A stretch of DNA of 27,654 nucleotides, from assembly GCA_018920255.1 (NCBI GenBank), contig JAHLMR010000008.1, positions 1 through 27,654 of the forward strand. Direction: 5' to 3'. How positions within the stretch are numbered: the first letter of the stretch is position 1; every line of letters starts with the position of its first letter. Source of the DNA: Candidatus Aenigmatarchaeota archaeon (GTDB lineage: Archaea > Aenigmatarchaeota > Aenigmatarchaeia > Aenigmatarchaeales > JAHLMR01). A model generated the notes under the pieces. That model made no database searches. It was given only the letters and a program-made list of their open reading frames with translations, and had not been told where the DNA came from. This document shows, piece by piece, positions 8,218-14,883 of the stretch. A program made the translations under genes and the position numbers.

Positions 8218-8883
8218 TTACACCAAAGCATATAAAATATATAATATAAGGTTTCCAAAATAATACGTTATAATTATTGAGATTGGAAATACTGGCCCAA
8301 ACCTCACACCATCTTTAATTTTAACATATTTTTTAAGTTTTTGTATTTTTTTAATATCAGTTTCTGTTAATCCCTTTATTCTCTTTGAAGATAAATTAAG
8401 AGATTTTATGTCTTCCCCCAAAACATCTCCAACTTTAAGATTTTTTGAATTTATTTTTTTAATAAAAATTTTTTCAATTCCATTTTTAGAAAACCAGTAT
8501 ATTCTTTTATTAAATAATTTTGCATAAATAATAACATATAAAATTGAATATACAGCACCAATGAAAAATAAGTTTATGAAAAAGTTTAATAAAAATAGTC
8601 CATATGGATTTGAAAATGTTGCCAAAAGCATTCCGTTTGCAACTAATAACTCTCCATCACCACCGCCCCATTGACCTGTAAAATACATTACTAATCCAAA
8701 AATTAATAAAAACGATCCAGCAAACAGGGTTATAAATAAATTTCCTTCAATGAATGATATTAATATTGATATACCTATCATAATCCAGCAAACAAAATCT
8801 GGTATATCACTTGTTTTTAAATCCCATATTCCTGCAATTAAACTTCCTAATAAAGCAATAGCTATTTTAAATACTTCTAACAT
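8218..8883 (-). CDS. Class III signal peptidase / prepilin peptidase (A24 family, FlaK/PibD-like)
   Basis: 221 residues, polytopic membrane aspartyl protease. Residues 1-20 form the first helix, followed by DLKTSDIPDF (Asp21 the likely first catalytic Asp). The GxGD motif appears as GGGDGELL with Asp76, followed by further helices. A soluble insert at about 130-195 (KINSKNLKVGDVLGEDI) precedes a last helix, as in larger archaeal members. The enzyme cleaves type IV pilin-like or archaellin signal peptides at the cytoplasmic face. No pilin or archaellin gene is in the window, so its substrates lie elsewhere. It is the first gene of a minus-strand run; only A/T-rich sequence with no Shine-Dalgarno-like element precedes the ATG, suggesting a leaderless start. 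Confidence 0.88.
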   Translation of the reverse strand: MLEVFKIAIALLGSLIAGIWDLKTSDIPDFVCWIMIGISILISFIEGNLFITLFAGSFLLIFGLVMYFTGQWGGGDGELLVANGMLLATFSNPYGLFLLNFFINLFFIGAVYSILYVIIYAKLFNKRIYWFSKNGIEKIFIKKINSKNLKVGDVLGEDIKSLNLSSKRIKGLTETDIKKIQKLKKYVKIKDGVRFGPVFPISIIITYYFGNLILYILYALV

Positions 8884-8915
8884 AAAAATAAAATAGGAAA
8901 ATAATTTTAATAAAT

Positions 8916-9059
8916 TTAATTTACTTTAACAAATTTTACTTTTATTGTTCCGCCGCAAAATTTACATTTATTGTATTTATAGTCTTTTTCCCATGTATGA
9001 TTACATTTTTGACATATTGCCTTTGCAACAAGCCAAGAGTTTGCGTTCCAACCCTTCAT
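8916..9059 (-). CDS. 47-residue zinc-ribbon protein
   Basis: Short gene with a single rubredoxin-like zinc knuckle pair: CQKC at residues 16-19 and CKFCGG at 32-37, flanked by aromatic and basic residues (HTWEKDYKY). The four Cys are expected to bind one Zn2+. A good Shine-Dalgarno-like GAGGTAA lies just before the ATG (complement of 9064-9070), which supports both the gene and its start. The function is unknown; small zinc ribbons of this kind in archaea often bind nucleic acid or act as subunits of larger machines. There is a gap of 32 bp to the prepilin peptidase gene downstream. Confidence 0.75.
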   Translation of the reverse strand: MKGWNANSWLVAKAICQKCNHTWEKDYKYNKCKFCGGTIKVKFVKVN

Positions 9060-9146
9060 AAAATTACCTCTTTTAGTTTTAAAATTATAGAAAAGCTGAT
9101 TTAAAAAGATTTGTTTTTAACTTAAATTTATTAATTAACAGTTAAT

Positions 9147-9422
9147 CTAAAATTTTATTATTTTCTTTCCACTAAGAATATATCTTTCTTTTTTTACTTC
9201 TGTTGGAACCATAAGAAATTTATTCCCTTTTAGCGGAAATATAAAAAATTCTTCAATTTTTCCATTAGAATTTTTTAAAACTAATTTTATTTTATTCTCT
9301 TCACGTTTTCCTGTTTTAATATCTATATATTCATATCTTACATATTTTCCTGAATCAATTAAACTTCTTGCTTCTAATTTTCCTTTTTTAGTTTTTGTAA
9401 GTACTTTTTCTGGATATTCCAT
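9147..9422 (-). CDS. Small conserved-looking protein of unknown function (91 residues)
   Basis: Starts MEYPEKVLTK. The composition is basic and beta-rich, with KYVRYEYIDIKTGKREENKIKLVLKN reading like alternating strands. The open frame extends upstream to 9629, but that extension lies wholly inside the oppositely oriented DUF460 gene, so I choose the ATG at 9422. That ATG is 34 bp from the divergent start at 9457. No Cys, no membrane segment. No family recognised. Confidence 0.65.
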   Translation of the reverse strand: MEYPEKVLTKTKKGKLEARSLIDSGKYVRYEYIDIKTGKREENKIKLVLKNSNGKIEEFFIFPLKGNKFLMVPTEVKKERYILSGKKIIKF

Positions 9423-9456
9423 AATATTTAAGTTTATTAAATAAATAATAAAGATT
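9423..9456. promoter_or_regulatory. 34-bp divergent promoter shared by 9422(-) and 9457(+)
   Basis: TTTATTAAATA at 9431-9441 is about 26 nt before the plus-strand ATG. The overlapping TAAATAAA read on the minus strand is about 20-25 nt before the minus-strand ATG. The two TATA-like elements overlap, so the genes may compete for the same bound TBP. Both starts lack a Shine-Dalgarno-like element. Confidence 0.45.
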
Positions 9457-10674
9457 ATGGAAAGGGAACTTATTATAGTTGGCATTGATCCAGGAACAAC
9501 CTTCGGAATTTCTATTGTTAATATTGATGGTAAAATAATATTTTCAGAAAGCATTAGAAATGCAGAAATTTCAGAAATTATTAAAAAAATTTCTGAATTT
9601 GGTAAACCTATTATAATTGCAACTGACAAGAAAAAAATACCAAAAGTAATTTATAGTATTGCTTCTAGTTTTGGTGCAAAAATTTGGTATCCTAAAGAAG
9701 ATATTTCAATAAAAACAAAAACAAAAATAATAGAAGAAATAAATAAAAATAATATTTCTATTGATGATTTGCACATAAGAGATTCAATAGTTGCAGCAAT
9801 TTCTGCTTATCGTTATTTAGCTACAATGCTTTCAAATATAGACAAAAACCTTATTGCATTGAATTTAGAAAAATATAGTAAAGAAGTTAAAAGGTTGATA
9901 TTAGAAAAGAAAGCGAATAATATTGATGCTGCTTTAAAACTTATTTTTAGTTGTGAAAATCTTATTTTAAGACCAGAAAAATTAAATATGTTACAAAATG
10001 TATCAAAAAATTTTCAAGAAGAATCTGAGCTTTTAAGAAAAATAAAAATTCTTGAAAAAGATAATGAAAGTTTAAGAGAATATACTAAAACTCTTGAAAA
10101 TAGAATAAGAGAATTAGAAAAGCAAAAAGAAGCTTTACTCAATGAAGAAAGAATAAAAAATGAAAATGCACGAAAAGAAATTTTAAAACAAAAAGAAATA
10201 AGAGCAAGGGATATTTTAATAAAACAACTTTTATATGAATTAAAAAGAAAAAAAGAAATAGTACAAAAGTTTGAAGAACAAAAAACAATTACTGAAGAGC
10301 TTAAAGATATTATAAATAATAATAGAATTCCTGTAATTTTAATAAATAATTTTAAAGCAGAAGAAATTCAAGAAATTAAAGAAAAATTTAATATTAATAT
10401 ATCTGATTTTGTTCTTATGTTTAAAAATTATGAACCATCTCTTTTTACAGCAAAATATCTTAGTAAAATTAAACCTAAAGCTGTTATAATAAATGAAATT
10501 GAAAAATCAGAATTATTAGAAAAATTTAACATTCCTCTTTTAAATAATTTAAAGATAAATAATGGAAAGTTTTTTTCTTGGATAGAAAAAACAGAATTTG
10601 AAACTGCTTTGTCAAATTTAAAGAAGAAAAAATTATTAAATATTATTGAAAAATATAAAGAAAAATTTTTATAA
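9457..10674 (+). CDS. DUF460/COG2433 predicted RNase H-like nuclease with coiled coil (short form)
   Basis: 405 residues. Residues 4-130 form a RuvC/YqgF-like RNase H fold: VGIDPGTTFGIS with the first acidic residue, GKPIIIATDKKK, and DDLHIRDSIVAAISAY corresponding to the family's D-x-HERDALAAA motif (Arg-Asp kept, Glu replaced by Ile). A long charged coiled coil runs from about 190 to 285, then a small alpha/beta C-terminal domain (NRIPVILINNF; PKAVIINEIE) also found in COG2433 proteins. Full-length relatives are commonly 600 residues or more, so this is a reduced version. The biochemical role of the family is not established; nuclease activity is a prediction from the fold. The start is leaderless by context. 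The next gene follows after about 60 bp. Confidence 0.85.
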   Translation: MERELIIVGIDPGTTFGISIVNIDGKIIFSESIRNAEISEIIKKISEFGKPIIIATDKKKIPKVIYSIASSFGAKIWYPKEDISIKTKTKIIEEINKNNISIDDLHIRDSIVAAISAYRYLATMLSNIDKNLIALNLEKYSKEVKRLILEKKANNIDAALKLIFSCENLILRPEKLNMLQNVSKNFQEESELLRKIKILEKDNESLREYTKTLENRIRELEKQKEALLNEERIKNENARKEILKQKEIRARDILIKQLLYELKRKKEIVQKFEEQKTITEELKDIINNNRIPVILINNFKAEEIQEIKEKFNINISDFVLMFKNYEPSLFTAKYLSKIKPKAVIINEIEKSELLEKFNIPLLNNLKINNGKFFSWIEKTEFETALSNLKKKKLLNIIEKYKEKFL

Positions 10675-10737
10675 AACAAATAGATTTAAATATTTTAAAT
10701 AAAATTAACTATTATAAAGTTAAAAAAAGTGAAAAAT

Positions 10738-11598
10738 ATGAAAGCTGTAATCAAAACCCAAAAATTTGTCAGTGAAGTAGATAATATTCTTCAAACACTT
10801 GGCTTAAGTGAATATGAAACAAAAGCATATAAATCATTATTAAAATATGGTGCTTTAAATGCTGGAAGGCTTGCAAAAATTGCAGAAATTCCTTTGCCGA
10901 GAATTTATGATGTTGCAATGAATCTTCAAAGAAAAGGACTTATAATGATAAGCAAATCTAGGCCAAGAATTTTTAAAATAATTCCTGTAAAAACTGCATT
11001 AAATAATTTTATGAAGTATGAAGAAGAGAATTTTATGAAAAGAATTAAAGCATTAGAAGAAAATATTAAAAATTATTCTGAAGTTTTAGAAAAGATAACA
11101 AAAGAAACAGGGGAAATAAATGAAGAAAAATGGTATGTATGGAGTATTGAAAAGAAAACAAATATTGCTAATTTGCTAAATGAACAGAAGAATTTAGCAA
11201 AACAAGAAATTAAAATATTTTCAGGAGATGCGTCATGGATAAGATGGAAAGATGTTTTATCTATTTTGAAAAATATAAAAAAACATGGAATTAGAATTCG
11301 TGTTCTTATAAATAATTCAAAAATAAATGAAGAAGTAGAAAAAAATGTTAAAAATATTAAAAAATTAGGTATTGAAATAAGAGAAGGATATAAAAGTAAT
11401 ATAAGAGGGCAAATTATTGATAATAAAATAGCATCAATTGTTTTTAAGAAAAAACAAATTAATGAACAAGTTCAAATTGGAAAAACTGGCACTGAAGAAG
11501 AATTTGAATATGAAATGCTTACATTTACAAATGAAAATATAGTAAATTTATTTTCTGAAAATTTTGAATTTTGGTGGGAAAGAGGGAAAGAAGTTTAA
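10738..11598 (+). CDS. TrmB-family transcriptional regulator
   Basis: Winged-helix domain at residues 15-75 (LQTLGLSEYETKAYKSLLKYG, then LAKIAEIPLPRIYDVAMNLQRKGLI), the TrmB signature. A coiled-coil dimerisation helix follows at about 90-125, then a PLD-like effector domain (KIFSGDASWIRWKDVL; HGIRIRVLIN; GQIIDNKIASIVF) ending in FWWERG. Family members sense sugars or other metabolites and repress or activate transport and catabolic genes; the ligand here is unknown. An in-frame GTG at 10729 could start the protein 3 codons earlier, but AGTGA at 10728-10732 stands at the usual ribosome-binding distance, so I take ATG at 10738. The last 4 bases overlap the convergent gene at 11595. Confidence 0.88.
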   Translation: MKAVIKTQKFVSEVDNILQTLGLSEYETKAYKSLLKYGALNAGRLAKIAEIPLPRIYDVAMNLQRKGLIMISKSRPRIFKIIPVKTALNNFMKYEEENFMKRIKALEENIKNYSEVLEKITKETGEINEEKWYVWSIEKKTNIANLLNEQKNLAKQEIKIFSGDASWIRWKDVLSILKNIKKHGIRIRVLINNSKINEEVEKNVKNIKKLGIEIREGYKSNIRGQIIDNKIASIVFKKKQINEQVQIGKTGTEEEFEYEMLTFTNENIVNLFSENFEFWWERGKEV

Positions 11599-12437
11599 GT
11601 TTCTATTTTTTCTGCAATTTCTGCTATATGTTCTATATATTGTGGTAATCCTAAAATTAAATAAGTATTAGTTTTTGGGTCAATTAGAATATCATTTCTT
11701 CCTTTAACCTCTTCTGAAAACTTATTTAATGCATCTCTACCAATTTTTTCAAAAAGTATTTCTATATTTATTTTACACATATTATAAAACTTGTGATCTG
11801 GGTTTATTATACATCCTCGATATACACTTAATTCGGCTGGATGTGGAAAACCATCTGTTCTTCCTGGAGTTCCATCTTCTTTATTTCTTACTTTACTTTC
11901 CCAAACAATTGCATTATATTTTCCATCTTTTTTTTCAAATAACATTGCATGAAAATATGTACCTTCACATAAAATTTTTGCATTTGTATCCTTTAAAATT
12001 TCCTTTGCGTTTTTATAATTTTTCTCTAATTGATCTCCACCCTTTTTAACTCTAGAATCAAAAATCAAAACCATATTTTCAGTATTTTTAGCACATTCTT
12101 TATATGCTTTTGAAAAATTTTCATACTCTTTTTGAAAGTGCCCGCTAAATATATCAAAATCTCCACCTTTTATTATTACTGTTTTATTATTAGGATCATT
12201 TAATTCTTTTAAGGAAAACTCTATTATTTTATTTCTTGAATCTATGTGATTTCCAAAAATTTCGCAATATGGTTCTATATTTGTCCAAGAATTTTGTATT
12301 CTAGTTTGTATGAATTTTTTATATGGATCATTTGAAAAAGCTGTATTAATATAAGCACTCGCATATTCATTAATCTCTTCTTTTTTTCTTATTTCATCTA
12401 TAGCTTCATTTAACATTTCTTCAAAATTTATTGCCAT
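11595..12437 (-). CDS. Unknown protein, possibly with a degenerate PLD-like fold
   Basis: 280 residues from the chosen start (MAINFEEML). No family recognised with certainty. Residues 1-60 are helical. A central alpha/beta region follows (NNKTVIIKGGDFDIFSGHF; ENMVLIFDSRVKKGGDQL; NAKILCEGTYFHAMLF; YNAIVWESK). The HAMLF...IVWESK pattern loosely recalls the HxK half-motif of phospholipase D-like proteins, but the Lys is missing, so catalysis of that kind is doubtful. The C-terminal part (GFPHPAELSVYRGCIINPD) is His/Pro-rich. An in-frame GTG at 12446 lies in a GTGAT ribosome-binding element 9 nt before the ATG at 12437, so I prefer the latter. A palindrome upstream (12455-12469) suggests regulation. 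Confidence 0.65.
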   Translation of the reverse strand: MAINFEEMLNEAIDEIRKKEEINEYASAYINTAFSNDPYKKFIQTRIQNSWTNIEPYCEIFGNHIDSRNKIIEFSLKELNDPNNKTVIIKGGDFDIFSGHFQKEYENFSKAYKECAKNTENMVLIFDSRVKKGGDQLEKNYKNAKEILKDTNAKILCEGTYFHAMLFEKKDGKYNAIVWESKVRNKEDGTPGRTDGFPHPAELSVYRGCIINPDHKFYNMCKINIEILFEKIGRDALNKFSEEVKGRNDILIDPKTNTYLILGLPQYIEHIAEIAEKIET

Positions 12438-12454
12438 AAATATCACAATTTCTA

Positions 12455-12469
12455 TACTATGAAATAGTA
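12455..12469. promoter_or_regulatory. 15-bp palindrome at the presumed transcription start (operator candidate)
   Basis: TACTAT-GAA-ATAGTA, perfect 6-bp arms with a 3-nt spacer. A TATA-like ATATAAATA on the minus strand near 12477-12486 would place the transcription start of the 12437 gene inside or beside this palindrome. That is where an archaeal repressor typically blocks RNA polymerase recruitment. Confidence 0.4.
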
Positions 12470-12554
12470 AAGAAAAGTATTTATATTTTTTATTTTTTAT
12501 TACTACTTTAACTGAGATAAAAGTTTAAATATCTTTATAAATATAATATTAAAT

Positions 12555-13061
12555 ATGGAAAGAAGTAAAAAGGTTTTGTTTATTTCTCACTGTCTTTTAA
12601 ATCAAAATACGCGTCCAATTGGTGCTGAAAAATCTCCTGGAATGATTAAAGATATTATACAACTTATATCAGAATCTGATGCTGGAGTTATACAAATGCC
12701 ATGTCCACAAGTTGAATTTAATGGAGGTCTTTCTAGAAAATTAAAAGATAAATCAGCATACGATACAAAAACATATAGAACCGCATGTAAAAATTTAGCA
12801 AAGCAAATTTTAGAACAAATTGAAAAATATTTAGAAAAAGGATATAATGTTTTAGGTATTATTGGAGTTGAATTATCTTCTTCCTGTGCTGTTTATCAAA
12901 TTACAAACGGATCTAAAATAGTTCCTGGAAAGGGAATTTTTATAGAAGAAATTGAAAATGAAATGAAAAAGAAAAAATTTCAAGTTCCAATAATAGGAGT
13001 TAATTTAAATAACATATATTCCTCTCTTGAGAAAATTCAAGCATTATTAAAATACATATAA
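12555..13061 (+). CDS. TudS-related (DUF523-like) Fe-S desulfidase-family protein
   Basis: 168 residues. Conserved pattern ISHCLLNQNTRPIG (Cys13), VIQMPCPQVEFNGGLSR (Cys50) and VELSSSCAVYQ (Cys111). These three Cys are in the places used by TudS-type proteins to hold a [4Fe-4S] cluster that abstracts sulfur from thiolated substrates; a fourth Cys is at 78. The family is related to thiouracil desulfidase, and archaeal members remain largely uncharacterised. A role in removing thiol from modified bases or in sulfur handling is an inference. The start is at a TATA-spaced, leaderless position (TTTATAAAT about 20-28 nt upstream). A possible small peptide gene follows after 14 bp. Confidence 0.7.
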   Translation: MERSKKVLFISHCLLNQNTRPIGAEKSPGMIKDIIQLISESDAGVIQMPCPQVEFNGGLSRKLKDKSAYDTKTYRTACKNLAKQILEQIEKYLEKGYNVLGIIGVELSSSCAVYQITNGSKIVPGKGIFIEEIENEMKKKKFQVPIIGVNLNNIYSSLEKIQALLKYI

Positions 13062-13075
13062 GGGTGAAAATAAAA

Positions 13076-13150
13076 ATGTGGTTTGAAGAAAATATGGAAG
13101 AAATTAAAAATGGATTGAAAGTAATAGAAAAAACAATAAAGAAAAATTAA
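13076..13150 (+). CDS. Possible 24-residue peptide gene
   Basis: ATG at 13076, TAA at 13148-13150; MWFEENMEEI then a Lys-rich helix. GGGTGA at 13062-13067 is a good ribosome-binding element, 9-12 nt before the ATG and directly after the stop of the TudS-like gene, which suggests a translated downstream cistron. An in-frame GTG at 13064 is part of that element. Convergent with ArgRS, whose stop is 3 bp further. No family recognised. Confidence 0.35.
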   Translation: MWFEENMEEIKNGLKVIEKTIKKN

Positions 13151-13153
13151 ATT

Positions 13154-14839
13154 TTACATTTTTTCAATTATTGGAATGCCTAAAAGATTTAAACAAATTT
13201 TTAAAATTTTTACTGTACAATCTATAAGTTTTAATCTTAATAATCTTTCATTTTTTTCAGCTTTTAAAACAGGTATTTTTTCATAAAATGAATTAAATTC
13301 ATTTGCAAGTTCAAATGCATAATTTGCTAAAATATGTGGGCTTATATTTATAACAGAATCATGTAAAGCAGATGAAAATTTAGATATTTGTTTTATTAAT
13401 TTTATTTCATTTTCTTCAGTTAATATACTTGTATCAAAATCTATTTTTTCAATTTTTTCCTTTGATTTTTCAAGAATAGAATTTGCGCGTGCATAAGTAT
13501 ATTGAAGATAGGGACCTGTATCTCCTTCAAACCTAAGAGCGTTTTCCCATGTAAAATTAATAGATTTCTCAGGAGAATATTTGAGAATAAAATATTTTAT
13601 TGCAGCTAAACTAATTTTTTCTGCTCTCTCAATTATTTCTTTTTCATCTAAATCTGGCCATCTTTTTTCAATTTCATTTAAAGCTTTATCAACACCTTCT
13701 TTAAAAACATCATCCCATAAAACAGCCGTACCTTTTCTAGATGACATTTTTTGTCCTTCAAAAAGTACTAAAGAATATCCTATATGATAACAATTATTAG
13801 AAAAATCGCTATAGCCAAGCTTTTTTAAAGTATAAAATAATTGCTGAAAGTGAAGTTTTTGATCTTCACCTACAACATAAATATTTTTAACTGGTTTAAA
13901 TTTTTTAAATTTCCATAATGCAAAAGCCAAATCTCTTAATAAATATAATCCTGTTCCATCTTTTCTAACAATTATAGTATTTGGAAGTTTTGGCTCTAGT
14001 TTTAAAAGTTTTGCATTATCAACATCCTCAAGCATTTTATTTTTTTCAAGTTCATTTATTAAATTTTTACTATCTTTTATAAAACTGCTTTCAAAAATTA
14101 TTTCATCGAATTTAATATCAAATATTTTCCAATTTTCATTAAATCCTTCAAGACACCATTTAAAAATTTTTTTTCCTGTTTCAAAGGTATTTTTATCTTG
14201 TTCTTCATATAATTTCATTAATCTAAATACTTGTTCTTCTAAATCTGAATTTTCTTCTACTTCTAAACTTATTTTTTTATAAATTTCACCTAACCAAACA
14301 TCTGGTTTTTTGTTGGGAGTTTTATCTTTAGCATATAAAGTATAACCAAGCAAAAGTGTCATTGCCTGTTTTCCCATATCATTTATATAACATACTCTTT
14401 TAACATTATAACCATACCATTCTAAAATCCTTGCTAATGATTCTCCTATAAATGTTGATCTTAATGTTCCCATATGAAATGGATGTGCAGGATTTGGAGA
14501 AGAAAAATCTATAACTACTACTTTATTTTTTTCTTTTTTTAAATATTCTTCATTAACTTCATTAAATAAACTTTTTGCAACTTTTTGCCAATCAATCCAA
14601 ATATTAACATATGGTCCAATAGCTGCTATTTGTTTAATAAAGAAAAATCTTAATTTTGATAATTCACTTGAAATTTCTTTAGCAAGATCTGATGGATTTT
14701 TTTGTTTATTCTTTGCAATTTCAAAAACAGAAAATGCTAAGTCTCCTGCACCCTTAATTTTTGGCTCTTCTAATTTTATATTAAAATTTAATTCTTTACG
14801 TAATTCTGTTTCCATTTCATTTTTTATATCTTTCCACAT
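13154..14839 (-). CDS. argS: Arginyl-tRNA synthetase
   Basis: 561 residues, class I aminoacyl-tRNA synthetase charging tRNA-Arg. The N-terminal additional domain (about 1-90) is followed by SSPNPAHPFHMGTLRSTFIGE, which carries the HIGH signature as HMGT, and VKRVCYINDMGKQ. The KMSKS loop is GQKMSSRKGTAVLW. The C-terminal DALR anticodon-binding domain begins around FTWENALRFEGDTGPYLQYTYAR and ends near LLGIPIIEKM. Length and motif order are complete for the family. AAGGAT lies before the ATG as a ribosome-binding site. The gene is divergent from the P-type ATPase with a 44-bp gap. Confidence 0.96.
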   Translation of the reverse strand: MWKDIKNEMETELRKELNFNIKLEEPKIKGAGDLAFSVFEIAKNKQKNPSDLAKEISSELSKLRFFFIKQIAAIGPYVNIWIDWQKVAKSLFNEVNEEYLKKEKNKVVVIDFSSPNPAHPFHMGTLRSTFIGESLARILEWYGYNVKRVCYINDMGKQAMTLLLGYTLYAKDKTPNKKPDVWLGEIYKKISLEVEENSDLEEQVFRLMKLYEEQDKNTFETGKKIFKWCLEGFNENWKIFDIKFDEIIFESSFIKDSKNLINELEKNKMLEDVDNAKLLKLEPKLPNTIIVRKDGTGLYLLRDLAFALWKFKKFKPVKNIYVVGEDQKLHFQQLFYTLKKLGYSDFSNNCYHIGYSLVLFEGQKMSSRKGTAVLWDDVFKEGVDKALNEIEKRWPDLDEKEIIERAEKISLAAIKYFILKYSPEKSINFTWENALRFEGDTGPYLQYTYARANSILEKSKEKIEKIDFDTSILTEENEIKLIKQISKFSSALHDSVINISPHILANYAFELANEFNSFYEKIPVLKAEKNERLLRLKLIDCTVKILKICLNLLGIPIIEKM

Positions 14840-14883
14840 AAAAATCCTTAATTTTATTAATTAATTTTATTTATATTAAGATT

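Noticed and set aside
7908-8249. Plus-strand open frame of 113 codons
   Set aside because: It lies opposite the XPF-type nuclease, whose catalytic motifs are intact; the translation is low-complexity and hydrophobic with no family features.
9423-9629. N-terminal extension of the 9147-9422 minus-strand gene
   Set aside because: It would run through the first 170 bases of the DUF460 gene, which has a clear RNase H start. The internal ATG at 9422 is placed at a plausible promoter distance.
11729-12049. Plus-strand open frame of 106 codons
   Set aside because: Antisense to the unknown minus-strand gene; it is Leu/Tyr/His-rich, as expected of a reversed A/T-rich coding sequence.
12464-12554. Search for a riboswitch or further gene in the 12438-12554 gap
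   Set aside because: Only TATA-like elements and the 15-bp palindrome are visible; no structured conserved element was recognised.
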